Below are positions 9,309-20,957 of a DNA stretch of 29,791 nucleotides, piece by piece. The notes under the pieces are model-generated. The model was not told the DNA's origin. It did no database searches and was given only the letters and a program-made list of their open reading frames with translations. This DNA is from Eimeria necatrix (lineage: Eukaryota; Apicomplexa; Conoidasida; Eucoccidiorida; Eimeriidae). Position numbers and translations under genes: made by a program. Where the stretch lies: positions 1 through 29,791 of the forward strand of contig NW_013654332.1 in assembly GCF_000499385.1 (NCBI RefSeq). The letters run 5' to 3'. How positions within the stretch are numbered: the stretch's first letter is position 1; each line of letters begins with the position of its first letter.

Positions 9309-11682
9309 TCACTTTGCGCGAACCCTGCGGAGCTGAGCAATGTACTTTTCGGCGTTGTTCAGCTTTTCCAGCTCGGCCAGTTTTCTCTCCTGCGAACCAG
9401 CTCCACAACTCGAGGGTTTAGGGTTTAGGGTTTAGGGTTTAGGGTTTGGCGGGGCCTAAGGCTACGGGTGTACAAGCAGAGCCTTAAACCCTGCTCTAGG
9501 GTTTGGCCTCCGAGGGTTTAGGGTTTAGAGATACAGGGCTTTCCTTTGAGAGCTGGGGGACCTGGATCTCGAGTCAAGAGATTGGGGTTTAGGGTTTAGG
9601 GTTTAGGGTTTAGGGTTTAGGGTTTAGGGTTTAGGGTTTGGTGGCCTTGCCCTGGCTCTTTCGATGGCTCTTTGGTTTTCTTCTTCGGCCCTGCGGAGTT
9701 CCTCGGCTTCCTGCATTTGGGTCTTTTTGATTTTTTCGATTTGCGAAAGTCTTTCTTGAATTTGTTTCTTCAACTCTTGCATGTGTTGCATGCGTTTTTG
9801 TTTTGCTGCTTGCTGCTTGGCTAGCTCAGCTAGCGCTAGCTGCTGCTGCGCTGCAGCAACTCGTTCGTACTCTTGCTTCTCGCTCACTGCAGCAGCAGCA
9901 AGCTGCAGCAGCTTCTGCTGCTGCTGCTGCTTCCGCACTGCAGCAAGAGCTTCGTTCATCTCCCGCTGCTTTGCTGCTGCTGCTTCTTCCTTCGCCCTCT
10001 CCGCCCTTTCCCGCTCCGCCATCGCCCTTCACTCCAAACCCTAAACCCTAAACCCTAAACCCTAAACCCTAAACCCCGGGCGGCTGGGGAGGCAGCCAGG
10101 GGGCTTTCTTTGGGAGTGAAGCAGCTAGTTGAAGGCCAGGAAGCAAAAGGGTTTGGAAATTTTATTTCAATTAAAAGATTAAAAATGTAAGATTGGGAGG
10201 AAAAGAAAAAAAAAAGAATAAAAGAAAGAATTAAAGGAAGATTAAAAGAGAAGTACAAAGGGAGGAACAAAAGAAAGAGTAAAAGAAAAAACAAAAGAAT
10301 AAGACGAAGAAAGAAGGCATAAAGGAATGAAAGGACAAAAGAAGGAATAAAAGAATAAAAAGAAAGAATAAAAGAACAAAAGAAAGAATAGAAGAATAAA
10401 AGAAAGAATAAAGAATAAAAGAATAAAAGAAAGAATAAAAGAACAAGAGAAAGAATAAAAGAACAAAAGTAAGAATAAAAGAATAAAAGAAAGAATAAAG
10501 AATAAAAGAAATAAAAAGAAAAAATAAAATTTGAATTTATTGAAAACTGACCTGCGGGCGCGCAGAGCGTCGAGTTTGGCGAGTTGGTCGATTTGTTGGT
10601 CTCGTTTGTCGCAAATGAATTTATAACTTTTTAGTTTTGCATTTTCGATTTCTTTTTTTTTTTCTTCAAGTTCCTTTTCTCTGCGGATCTTCTCCTGCTG
10701 GTAAGCCACGATCTTGGCTTCTTCCAGCAGCTCCAGAGCCTCTCTTTCTTTCTTTTCTGAATCCAAAAACAAAATTAAATTTAAAATAATAATAAAGGGA
10801 AAATTCAAAAATTCAAAAATTCAAAAAAAATAAAAGTGAGAGAACTCCGACACCCCCCCCTCGCCGCGCCGCCGCTCAGGTGTACGTACACCTCGCGCGC
10901 CGGCCGGCGCCATTTTGCAAAATTCGAAAATCATTTTTATTTCTTTTTTTTCTTTTTGTTCTTTTTGCTGCTGCTGCTTTTCAAAAAGAATAAAAGGGGG
11001 ATATTGTCGGCAAGGAAAAGGGAAATGTTGGGCTTTTGTATTTAATTATTTGCAGTTTAATTTCAATTAATTTCATTTAATTTCAATCAATTCATTTAAT
11101 TTGAAGTAATTCATTTAATTACAATTAATTCACTTGATTTCAATCAATTCATTTAACTCCAAGTAATTCGTTTAAATCCAAGTAATTGATTTAATTTCAA
11201 TTAATTCATTTAATTGAAATTAATTCATTTAATTTCAAGTAATTCATTTAAATCCAATTAATTCATTTAATTTAAATTAATTCATTTAACTCCAATTAGT
11301 TCCATTTAGTCATATTTAGCCCCACTCAATTGCAGCTAATTCAATCTAATTACAACCAATCCATTTAATTGCAAGCAATTAAATTAAAATAAATTGATTA
11401 AATTAAATCGATTGAATTAAATTAAATCAATTAAATTAAATTAAATTGAATTAATTAAATTAATTAAATTAAATTAATTAAAATAAACAAATAAATAAAT
11501 GAACTGGCTTTGACCTTGAAGCAGAATTTGGTTTCTGGCGTTGACTTCAAGTCGAAGTTGTTTGGCGTTTTCCGCTTTTTGTTTTTTCGCAATTTCTTCT
11601 TGAAGTTTCAAAACTTCCATTTGCTCCAAAATCATTTCCCTTTCCTTCTCCCGCTGCGCCAGCTCCAGCTCCCGCTTCAGCT

Positions 11683-11733
<51 letters not shown>

Positions 11734-12013
11734 GCAGAAGGAGGAGAAAAAGCAGCGACAGCAGCAGGAGTAGAGGCAGCAGCAGCACAAGCAAAAGGAG
11801 AAGCAGCAGCAGCAACATCAGCTTGCGGCAGCAGCCCCCCCTAATGGCAGCAAAAGCTGCGCAGCAGCAGCAGCTGCTGCTGCTGCTGTCAAGGAGCAGC
11901 AGCAGCTGCTGCTGCTGCTGCTGTGAAGGAGCAGCAGCTGCTGCTGCTCCTCCTTTTGAATAGACTAAATATCAAAAGAAAAGAAGAAGACTACGACCCT
12001 GAGCACGTAATGC

Positions 12014-12048
<35 letters not shown>

Positions 12049-12314
12049 GCTGACTTTCTGCAACTGCTGCTGCTGCTGCTTCTGCTGCTAACTTCCTGCT
12101 GCTGCTGCTGCTGCTGCTGCTGCGTTTAAAAGGGAGTAAGGCGCACCCTTCTTTCTGCAATTTGCTGCTTAATCATTTCTTCCTGCATTCGCATTTTTGC
12201 AAGTTTTTCTTTTTCACTTTCTTGTGCTGCTTTTATCTGCAGCAGTCTTTCCTTCTCCAGCGACTCCTCCAGCTCCTGCTGCAGCCGCTGCCGCTCTGCT
12301 GCTGCCTCCCTGCG

Positions 12315-12361
<47 letters not shown>

Positions 12362-14473
12362 AAAAGAAAACTGGCCACTCTTTTTCCATTTCTGCCATTA
12401 TTACAATTATGTTTGGGCGCAGCAGCAGCAATAGTGGCAGTGCAGCAGCAAAATATGGAAAATAATTAAAATGCATGCAGAGCTGCAGCAGCAGCAATGC
12501 GGAAAAGGGCGGCTTTGCATGCGCAACTAAAAAGGCAGAAGACGCTGGAGGGCAATGAAAGGAAACCACGCATTAGGGTTTAGGGTTTAGGGTTTAGGGT
12601 TTAGGTTGCAGTGTCTAGGGTTTAGGGTTAACTGCTAATGCTCGAACAAAGTGCTTCAACGTGCAGCATTCAAGTGGCTTCAGACCTACGCTTTCGGGCT
12701 CAGCCCGTACCTCCAGACTTACGGTTTAGGGTTTAGGGTTTAGGGTTTAGGGTTTAGGGTTTGTGTTTGCTTGCCTCTTGAGTTGAATTTGCTTGTCTCG
12801 GATGGAGTCGACCTTGCACTTGAGGACGATGCTGTTCATGGCTCGGACTTCTTCTCTGCTTTCGTCATCGGCCTCCTGCGCCTTTTTCAAAATGGAATTC
12901 GAAAACAATTCGTTTTCTCGGTCTTGGAAAATATCTTTTCGGTCTTTTTCGCTGTCGATCCGCAGCAGCCGCGTCCGCAGTTCCTGCAGATCGCCGCAGG
13001 GAAGTGCAGCCTTTGGCTCCTCGCCTTCAATTTGTGCAATAAAATGAATTAAATGTAAAATAAAACAATTAAATAAAACAATTCAAATTTGAAAGCGCAG
13101 AAAATGAACTCATAAATGCGAAAAGAAGACTTGAAACCCGCGGAAAGCTGAATTTCACGAAATTCAGATTCGCCGCTTTCCGTCTTCTTTTTCGGAAAAT
13201 GCATTTCTTTTTGTTCAAATAACCGACAAAATGTGAATGCAAACACTCTTATAAAACTCTTTTGCAGCTTTCCGGGAATTTTTTTTCTGAATCTTCGCAA
13301 AGAGGATCGGGCAGTTGGCATGCGTTTCTGGGGTGTACGTACAGCCCAGCCGCCGCACCCGCGTTTGCAAGTTTGGAAAAGCTTCGGCATTTGTTTTGCA
13401 AATCATTTAAAAAAGAATTAAAACATTTTTTGTCGATTTTTTTCGTTTTAAAACTCAATTTCAAACTTATTTGCTCACCGCCGCCTTTGCTTTTCTTTCC
13501 TCGAAGTCCTCTTCCGCCACGGGCGGGCGGAGGGAAAACTTGGTGTGGTCTAAAGCCTTGAGTTTCTGCCAAAAGAAGAAAAAGATTTATTTAATTCAAT
13601 TTATTTGTTTTAATTTATTTTGTTTCAAGTTTCTGGATTCGAATTACTTCGTGTTGCAGCTTTTTCCTCCAAGTCCCAGCAGACGCTGCAAGTGGCTGCA
13701 GATCTGTCCAAACTGGGAACTTAGAACTTTTTTGTGTTTTTACTTTTATTTACTTCTATTTCGGAGATGTCCTCGAGAGTGAGGCGCGAGGAGTGCCTGC
13801 GGGAGCTGCTGGAGTCGTTGGAGTTGAAGAAACTTCCAAGTCGAAGTGGAAGATCTTTTCCGGTAATGTACAAATGGCTGTCTCCGAGGGGAAACGAACT
13901 TGACTTGAAAAGAGTTTCTTCTGCTGCAGAGACGGGAGCAATTCGGCGGTAGCGAAAGCTCAGCGCCGGGCGGCTGGCGGGCGCCTGCGGGCAGCAGAAG
14001 TGCAGCAAAAGGGCAGCAAAAAGCGGCGCTTTTTGCTGCTTCAGAAGCTAATAGCCTTTTTTAATTAAAGTTGATTTAAATTCAAGTTTAGAGATGCTCA
14101 AAGAAACAAAAAGCTGCAAAAATCAGCCATATTTCACCAAGTTCAGATTCCCCTGCTGCTGCTCCTTAGGCTGCTGCAGCAAGTGGCAGTTGAAGGGATA
14201 AATTGAATCATTAAAAGCAGTTCAAGTTTCGGCAATTTGTGGAAAAGTTTTGAAGAGCTTTTTTCGTTTTTTGTTCAGCTTTCGCTTCTGGGAGTCTTTC
14301 CAGGTGCTCGGAGTTGTTCTTTTTGGATCTTTTCTCCCTTTTTGCTTTTAAATCGCTTAAAACGATCGAATAAATCCTTAAAAATGATTAAAAGTCCTTT
14401 AAAATGATCAAAAAGCCTCAAAAATGATTAAAAATGATTTAAAATGTCGAAAATGATTAAAATGTCTCACCAT
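9309..14473 (-). CDS. CFAP45: Cilia- and flagella-associated protein 45 (CFAP45/CCDC19) homologue
   Basis: CFAP45 is a microtubule inner protein of motile axonemes; in a coccidian the expected site is the microgamete flagellum. Exons on the minus strand are 14473-14471 (ATG only, inferred), 13984-13754, 13565-13479, 13019-12775, 12309-12147, 11680-11515, 10756-10552, 10026-9651 and 9389-9309. They sum to 1557 nt (518 aa), and all phases join. Human CFAP45 is about 550 aa. Matching landmarks are RYRRIAPVSAAEETLF near the N-terminus, MNSIVLKCKVDSIRDKQI, a long charged coiled coil, LDALRARR and the C-terminal LAELEKLNNAEKYIAQLRR. Two introns use GC donors (AG/GCAAGC at 12774 and AGG/GCAAGG at 9650), both beside C-rich telomere-type repeats. 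The first exon and the 13019 acceptor are the weakest joins. Confidence 0.88.
9416..9640. repeat. Paired TTTAGGG blocks in the last CFAP45 intron
   Basis: Blocks at about 9416-9448 and 9583-9640 flank about 135 bases that include two stray heptamers and a GGGTGTACA half palindrome. The intron is 9650-9390 on the minus strand. Both blocks are C-rich on the sense strand, and the donor side begins GCAAGGCCACCAAACCC. Confidence 0.9.
10035..10077. repeat. TTTAGGG block beside a CFAP45 acceptor
   Basis: About six AAACCCT units read G-rich on the CFAP45 sense strand and end at GGGTTTGGAGTGAAG, whose AG is the acceptor for the exon starting at 10026. Confidence 0.88.
10190..10535. repeat. Purine-rich AAAGAATAAAAGAA tandem tract
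   Basis: This almost pure purine tract on the plus strand (polypyrimidine on the CFAP45 sense strand) fills the 5' part of the intron 10551-10027. Units are 10-15 bases and irregular. Open frames of Phe/Leu/Ser through it are artefacts. Confidence 0.85.
11045..11490. repeat. AATTCATTTAATTTCAATT tandem tract in CFAP45 intron
   Basis: About 20 diverged copies of an ~18-base AT-rich unit pass into an (AATTAAATT)n run. The tract lies in the CFAP45 intron between exons 11680-11515 and 10756-10552. An isolated palindrome copy is at 10878-10893 in the same intron. Confidence 0.85.
11683..12122. repeat. CAG/CTG switch repeats in CFAP45 intron
   Basis: This intron (12146-11681 on the minus strand) holds (CAG)n at 11683-11731 and alternating CAGCAGCTGCTG blocks at 11860-11950 that can fold on themselves. 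(CTG)n runs follow at 12013-12048 and 12065-12122. On the sense strand its 3' end is (CTG)nCAG, and that final CAG is the acceptor. Confidence 0.9.
12572..12762. repeat. Paired TTTAGGG blocks in CFAP45 intron with GC donor
   Basis: Blocks at about 12572-12604 and 12723-12762 flank 118 bases that include one short heptamer pair. On the sense strand the intron starts GCAAGCAAACACAAACCCTA, so the donor merges into the C-rich repeat. Confidence 0.88.
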
Positions 14474-14995
14474 TCTTAGTAGCTGCAGTTCAAGAAGATC
14501 GCTCGCGCAGCCTCGAGGCGCCTCTGGGCTTCGCTGCAGCCCCTGAGGCCATTAAGAAGTTAAATTTGAATTTAATTTTCAAAATGAAAAAAAGAAAATT
14601 AATAAAGGCCTTTGGAGTGTACGGACACTCTGCGAAGAGAGTCCGAACTTGGCTCGAAACGCATGCGCCGGGCTGCGAGGGGAGGCGGGCGCGGAAACAA
14701 AGGAATAAAAGCTTTTATTTGAACAGATCTGATCAAATATATCTTTTTTTATTTATTTATTTATTTTAATTCATTTAAAATTCCAACAAATCCCCATTTC
14801 TGGCGCTTTCCGCTTCTCCGAGCTGCGGCGTTCCCCAGGTGACCTTCGCCGCCGCTGCGGTGTCCAGACACCCCAGCAGCCACTAGCCTTCTTTGGTTCA
14901 ACTCTTGCAAAAAGGTTCTTTTCAGTCAAATAAAATAAATTAAATTATTTAATTAAAATTAAATTATTTAATTTAAATTAAATTCATTGTTTCAG
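14474..14995. other. AT-rich spacer upstream of CFAP45
   Basis: This spacer lies upstream of the inferred CFAP45 start. It contains two diverged palindromes (about 14617-14630, GTGTACGGACAC, and about 14859-14872, GTGTCCAGACAC) and an ATTT microsatellite near 14745-14766. An open frame at 14566-14769 has no recognisable product and ends in repeat, so I do not call a gene. Confidence 0.5.
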
Positions 14996-15085
14996 TCTCA
15001 AGGAAGATCAGGAGGCGTTCCGGCGTTTAGATTTGAAAGAGTTGGCGGAGTTTCTCTTTTCTTCTTCGCTCGAACCCAACTATTT
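14996..15085 (+). other. Exon-like fragment of an unresolved plus-strand gene
   Basis: After the acceptor TTGTTTCAG the second frame encodes a charged helical peptide including KEDQEAFRRLDLKELAEFLF, running to a possible donor at 15086. It stands out against AT-rich flanks by codon use and base composition. I could not phase it securely with neighbours, so it may be an internal exon of a gene spread over 14.9-17.9 kb, or a chance open stretch. Confidence 0.4.
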
Positions 15086-16063
15086 GTCCATTTTTATTCA
15101 TTTTATTTTCCAAATCTTTGGAAATTAGAAATAAATTCAATTATTAGTTGAAAAAATGAAATTAAATTCAGACCACTCGGGTTTCAGCAGCTAGATCCAC
15201 CGCAGGCTCATCCTAGCGGCTCGAGGGTTTAGGGTTTAGGGTTTAGGGTTTAGGGTTTACGGTTTAGAGTTTGAGGCATAGCACTTTCGTTTAGAATTGA
15301 ATTCAAACCATTAAGATTTGGAAGCTGCTGAAAGGGAGAATAAAAGCAGCGGCAAAAAGACAGCAGACGAATTTGCATGCGCAGGGTTTTACTATTTAAG
15401 TACAGCCGCATGCAAATCTGTAAAACAAATAAATAAATAAATAAATCGATAAATTAATAAATAAATGAATAAATAAATAAATAAATAAATAAAGTAAATA
15501 CAAGTATATATACATGCCAATAAACAACAAAAAAGGGTTTAAATTCGTTAAATGATATTTCATTTAAAATTTTATTTTTTTAAAATTGCAATTCCAAAGA
15601 AAGGGCTTTGTGCCGGGTGTACGTACACCGTACGCTTTTGCTTCGTTTTTCTTCAATTTAAATTCAAAGTGAAGTTTTAAAGTTCATTAGAATTATTTTT
15701 CTTTCCTTTTTTAAATAAGCAGCATTAAATGCAATTAAAAATTCTATTTTTATTTTTTAATTCAAACAAATTCTATTTTTTGAAAAGCCCTCCAGCTGCT
15801 CCGCTTGCTCGTGCCGCAATCTTGAAACATTTGTTTTGTTTTCTTTTAATTCTCTCTCTGTTTCCATTTTTTATTAAATAAATGTTTTATTCTTTCATTT
15901 AATTGCAACTTTAACTAAAATGCTTTATTTCTTTTATTTAATTGTACTTTTTGACTAGATGTCTTATTTGTTTTATTTCTTTTGCTGCCTTCCCCCAGCT
16001 GCTTAATTTTCCCTTTTGTGTTTTATCTTTTCCAACAACCTAATTAATCAATTAATTAACTAC

Positions 16064-16094
<31 letters not shown>

Positions 16095-17885
16095 TGTATT
16101 TATTTATTATTTATTCGTTTATTTTCTTATATACTATTTATATATTTATATATTTATATATTTATATATTTATATATTTATTTATTTACTATTATTCTGT
16201 TTTTGGTCTTTTTTTAATTCGCGAAGGCCCCCGCTAAGCTTTTGCTGCTGATTTTGAAGTTAAGAATTTCTTCTTAAAAATTAATTTGCAAATTAATTAA
16301 TTAAATTAATTAATTAAATTAATTAATTAAATTTAAAAAGATTAATTTATTAATTAATTCAACCATTCAATTCAAACAAACTAATTAGCCAGCTAATTCA
16401 TTTATTTATTTACAACAAATTGACTGGAGAATTAATTCATTTATTCAGCTTAATAAATTGCATTAAAAATAATTCTTTTTTTATTTTGGACAAATTAATA
16501 AAACAGTTCATTCATTTATTTAATTTGGACGAATTAATTAAGCAATTAATTAATTAGTTTGTTTTAAACAAATTAACAAAACAATTATTTCATTAAATTA
16601 ATTTTTCCCTTTTCAGCATCAACAGCAGCAGCAGCAGCAACAAAAACAGCATCAACAGCAGCAGCAGCAGCAGCAGCAACAACAACAGCATAAACAGCAG
16701 CAGCAGCAGCAGCAGCAAATGAACATTTTGGATGTTTGTTTTTGTTGAATTTCTAATTCAAATTATAATATTTAATTCAATTGCTGCGCTTCATGATTTG
16801 CTGCTGTGCTGCTGCTGCTTCGTTTCGTTTTATCTTTTGCCGCAGCGAAGCAGCAAAGTTCTAATTCAGTCAAATCTTTTCAATTTAATTTAAATCTTTT
16901 CAATTTAATTCAAATCTTTTTAATTTATTTATTTAATTCTGACATTTCTTCTGAGTGCTGCTGAATTGGCACTTAAAAAAAGAGTCTGTTTTATTTGAAT
17001 TTGCTTCCTTTCCCGGTTTTTCCAAGCTGGCTAGACACTGCAGCAGCTGCAGCGGGAATATCTGAGCGTCTGTTTGCGAAAGTCTGCGGAAATAAATGCA
17101 AAAAAGAAGAACAGTTTCGATTTAAATTCATTTTAATTGTTTAATTATGCATTTTACGTTTCTAATGATGCATTTTATGCAAGTATATCCACTAATAGCA
17201 TGCGCATGCGTGACAGGACACTCTTGAATTCCGCAGGCAGATCTGCGCAAGGCGGCGAGAAAACGGAGAAACAACGACGGAACTTCGAAAGAAACTGAAA
17301 ATGCGATCCGAAAAGAAACAAAAAAACGAAAATAAAAACGAAATAAAAAGAAAGTGGAAAAGCTGAAATGGCCACGACTGAGGTGTCTGTACACCGCAGA
17401 GTCTCGACGCCTGCGGCGGCCGCTGCTGCATGCGGCGGCGGCGAGCGGAAAAGAAGCGAAAAAGAGTTTGTTTGGAATTGAATTGGAATTTGAATTATTT
17501 ATTTGTTTATTATTTCTCTTTCAAGTCGAAAACTTTCGCTTTCCGGCTTTCCGCGCCCCGGAGTCCGCGCAGAGCGCCGCGCGCAGCCGCCGACTGCCAG
17601 CTGCGCACTTCTTCTCCCCCCGATCCTCCAGTTGGACTCCAATTTTTTCGAATTTTCTTTTATTTAATTTATTTAATTCAAATATTTCCTTTTTGCGAGG
17701 CTTTCCCCGTTTTTGGGAGCGCTTTGCCGGCCGGGGAGCGCGGGGCGGCTTGGCGTCTGCGTTTGGAGCTTTGGGCGCGTTTTTTTCGCGGAAAGCGCGC
17801 GTTTGCGCGCGCCAAACCCCAAACCCTAAACCCCAAACCCTAAACCCTAAACCCTAAACCCTAAACCCTCGTTTTGGCGCTGGAA
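15086..17885. other. AT-rich region with scattered exon-like pieces
   Basis: This region is mostly AT-rich with (AAAT)n at 15424-15494, (TTTA)n at 16066-16190 and TTAATTAA tracts at 16270-16340. A TTTAGGG block is at 15223-15270 and a palindrome copy at 15617-15632. Possible plus-strand exon pieces are 16618-16731 (after TTTTCAG; poly-Gln, then MNILDV), 17041-17080 (QLQREYLSVCLRK) and 17236-17330 (ADLRKAARKRR). These may belong with the 14996 fragment. None can be joined with confidence. Confidence 0.4.
17813..17869. repeat. Interstitial (AAACCCT)n block
   Basis: About eight C-rich heptamers on the plus strand end 16 bases before the ATG at 17886. No AG acceptor fits between block and ATG, so the block is either in the 5' leader or promoter of the following gene or marks an intron whose other end I cannot place. 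Confidence 0.88.
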
Positions 17886-18069
17886 ATGGTGCTCTTTGCC
17901 CCCGCAAAGCTGACTTTTTCCGAAGTTTCCCCCCACTCTCTCAGAGCCGTCAGCCTCGAACACGGCCCCCAGTACAGCGCCATCTACTGGGAAACTGGCC
18001 ACCGCTCTTGGCTGCCCTTTTGGGCCGCAGCCACTCAGAAGTTCACTTGGAAACTCATCGACGACCAGG

Positions 18070-18107
<38 letters not shown>

Positions 18108-18109
18108 AG

Positions 18110-18142
<33 letters not shown>

Positions 18143-18306
18143 GCTGCTGCAGTGCTGCTGCAGTGCTGCTGCTGCTGCTGATGATGCTGCTGATGATGAT
18201 GCTGCTGATGATGATGATGGTAGTGATGATGGTGATGAGGATGGTGGTGATGGTGATGCAATGGTGCTGCTGCTGCAGTGCTGCTGCTGCAGTGCTGCTG
18301 CTGCAG

Positions 18307-18347
<41 letters not shown>

Positions 18348-18560
18348 ATGATAATGATGATGGCGATGGTGGTGATGGTGATGCAGTGGCGCTGCTGCTG
18401 CAGTGGTGCTGCTGCAGTGGTGCTGATGCAATGGTGCTGCTGCAGTGCTGCTGCTGCTGCTGCAGTGCTGCTGCTGCTGCTGCAGTGCTGCTGCTGCTTA
18501 TTGGGAGGATTTTGTTCGTCGTTGTGGTGATGGGAATGGTGGTGATTGGGGTGATGATTG

Positions 18561-18598
<38 letters not shown>

Positions 18599-19146
18599 AT
18601 TCTGATGGTGCTGCTGATGGTGCTTTTGATGCTGCTGCCGCTGCTGCTGCTGCTAAGGAGTGGCTTTGCTGCTGCTGCTAAGGAGTGGCTTTGCTGCTGC
18701 TGCTAGGGAGTGCCTTGCTGCTGCTGCTGCTGCTGCTGCTGGGGAGTGGCTTCGTTGCTGCTGCTGCTAGGGGTTGACTTTGCTGCTGCTGCTGCTGCTG
18801 CAGTTGACTACATTGGGGTGCAATGCATATAATTTTCTTTTATTTATTTTATTTATTTTTAAATAATTATATTTTTAATATTTTAAATGAACTTTAGTTT
18901 GGGCTTTTGCTGCCTCGTTTTGTGAGTTGCTGCCTTTCATGTGAATTGGCGCAATCTTGATGCAACTTTGCGCTGCTGCTGCTGCTGCTGCTGCTGCAAC
19001 TGCTGCTGCTGCTGCTGCAACTGCTGCTGCTGCTGCAATTGCTGCTGCTGCTCCATCGTTTGTGTTTCTGCCGCTGCTGCTTCTGCCCTTGCTGGTGCTG
19101 CTGTTCCCGCTGCTGCTGCGTCCCCACCGCCCCGTTTTTTCCCGCG

Positions 19147-19184
<38 letters not shown>

Positions 19185-19371
19185 AGCTGCGGGGGCTGCT
19201 GCGGATGACCTTGGCCGTGAGCCGCGAACCTTTTGTGTTTTACTCTTCAAGAAGTTATTTCAGAAGTTATTTCGGAGACCCTGATGTCCACTTGGTGTCT
19301 CCGTTGGCAGCAAAGTTTCGCTTCAGCTTCAACGCAGCAGGCGTGGAGGCTTTCGAGGAGCTCGACGAGCT

Positions 19372-19407
<36 letters not shown>

Positions 19408-19519
19408 CAGCAGCAGCAGCAGCGCAGCAGCAGCAAACCACTTCTTTGCTTCTCAACAAGATAAAAACAACGCCATTGATGCCATTCGAAAAAGCGCAAA
19501 AATCGCAGAACAGCCCTGA
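17886..19519 (+). CDS. Unrecognised protein, two supported exons
   Basis: Exon 1 (17886-18068) starts MVLFAPAKLTFSEVSPHSLR and ends at donor CAG/GTCTGC in phase 0. Exon 2 (19187-19519) follows (CTG)nCAG in the same phase, encodes MTLAVSREPFVFYSSRSYF and KFRFSFNAAGVEAFEELDEL, passes a Gln/Ser/Ala run and ends KSAKIAEQP then TGA. That gives 171 aa. The 1118-base intron is almost entirely CTG and GAT repeats. I recognise no family, signal peptide or membrane segment. Exon-like sequence downstream (about 20279-20332, LQQQFAAKVHLRVFETP; about 20490-20575, HFYFKWLFAEFKKVAKAAKV) may belong to the same gene. The GAACTGCAGCAGCAG at 20278 resembles the end of exon 2, so the present stop may not be the real one. 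Confidence 0.5.
18069..18816. repeat. (CTG)n/(GAT)n compound array
   Basis: Nearly 750 bases of CTG blocks are broken by CTGCAGTG units and GATGATGGTGATG blocks (about 18180-18260 and 18335-18385). The last part is made of GCTAAGGAGTGGCTTTGCTG units (18650-18780). The array lies within the intron of the 17886-19519 gene. Confidence 0.92.
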
Positions 19520-19942
19520 AACTCGTGTACGTACACCTGCTGCTGCTGCTGCTGCGGCTGCTGCTGCTGCTGCTGCTGCTGCTGCGGCGGCGGCGGCTGC
19601 CGTTTTGCTGCTGCTTTTAATGCTGCTGCTGATGCTGTTTTCGCTGCTGCTGCTGCTGTCTTTGTTGTCGCTGCTGCTGCTGTCTTTGTTGTTGCTGCTG
19701 CTGCTGCAGTTGCTGCTACTGTTTTCGTTGCTGCTGCTGCTGCATTAGTCCGTTTGTTAATTTGCTGCAGCACTTTTGGATTTCTTTTTTGCTGCATTGA
19801 ATATCTTTTAATGCATTTTCAGAATTCTTTTTTGCTTCCTAAAAATGTCTTTTGCTGCTCGCAGCTGCTGCAGCAGCAAAGTGGAGCTGCTGCTTCCTGA
19901 CTCTGCGGCGAGTGCAAAGAGAAGGAACCCACAGGGTGGTCT

Positions 19943-20036
<94 letters not shown>

Positions 20037-20916
20037 AGTGGGCGCTGCAGCGGAAGAATGGGCAGCAGCAGCAACGCGGCGCCGCGTCTGCTGCTGCCGC
20101 AGCAGCGCAGCAGCTGCAGCAGCAAGCCCGTGCTGCAGCAGCGCGCCGTGCTGCTGCTGCAGCAGCCGCAGCAGCAGCAGCAACTTGTCGCCGCAGCTGC
20201 AGCAGCAGGGCACTTTGTTAGTTATCTGGGGTGTATGTACACCTGAAGGCTGCTTTATTTCTTTTTCTCCTTTACAGAACTGCAGCAGCAGTTCGCAGCA
20301 AAAGTCCATTTGAGGGTTTTCGAAACCCCCAGCAAACCCTAAACCCTAAACCCTAAACCCTAAGCACTAAACCCTAGGCAGTTCTGGAGCGCGTTTAGGG
20401 TGTTCAGACAGCCTAAGGGCCAAAACTGTACATCATCTTAACTCCCTAAATCCCCGAGGGTTTAGGGTTTAGGGTTTAGGGTTTGCGTGCCGGAAGCACT
20501 TTTACTTCAAGTGGCTTTTTGCTGAATTCAAGAAAGTTGCAAAAGCAGCAAAAGTGCTGCAGGGACTCTCCAGCGGGCCTGGCGGGGGGGCTTGCAGCAG
20601 CAGCAGCAGCAGCTGTTGCTGCTGCTGCAGCAGCTGCAGCAGCAGCAGCAGCAGCTGGGCAGCAAAGAGTAGGCTGTTGGGGCCTTGCCCATGCCTCTAC
20701 AGAAGCAGCTGCTGCAGATTTAACTGCTGCTGCGGCTGCTGTTGCAGCTGCTGCTGCAGCTGTTGCTGCAGCAGCTGCTGCTGCTGCCGTGTTGGTGGGG
20801 CTGTTGCGTCTGCGTGGCTGCAGCGGCCAGAAATTCAATTTTGCTTAAAGTTTTGAATTAGTTTTTTTAACTGCAATGAAAATCATAAAGGACATTGGAG
20901 GTTTGCAGCCACTTTA

Positions 20917-20957
<41 letters not shown>

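Noticed and set aside
8723..9421. Open frames of repeated Met-His-Ala-Cys on both strands
   Set aside because: These are translations of TGCATGCATGCA repeats.
10055..10446. Membrane-protein-like Phe/Leu/Ser frames
   Set aside because: The sequence is a purine/pyrimidine repeat in a CFAP45 intron, and the flanking exons join in phase without it.
13249..13390. Extra CFAP45 exon in 13049-13390
   Set aside because: The exons at 13565-13479 and 13019-12775 already join in phase and align with the family, and the open frame includes a palindrome copy.
14566..14769. Small plus-strand gene MNLIFKMKKRK...
   Set aside because: It has no recognisable domain, runs through a diverged palindrome and ends in an ATTT microsatellite, so I treat it as chance.
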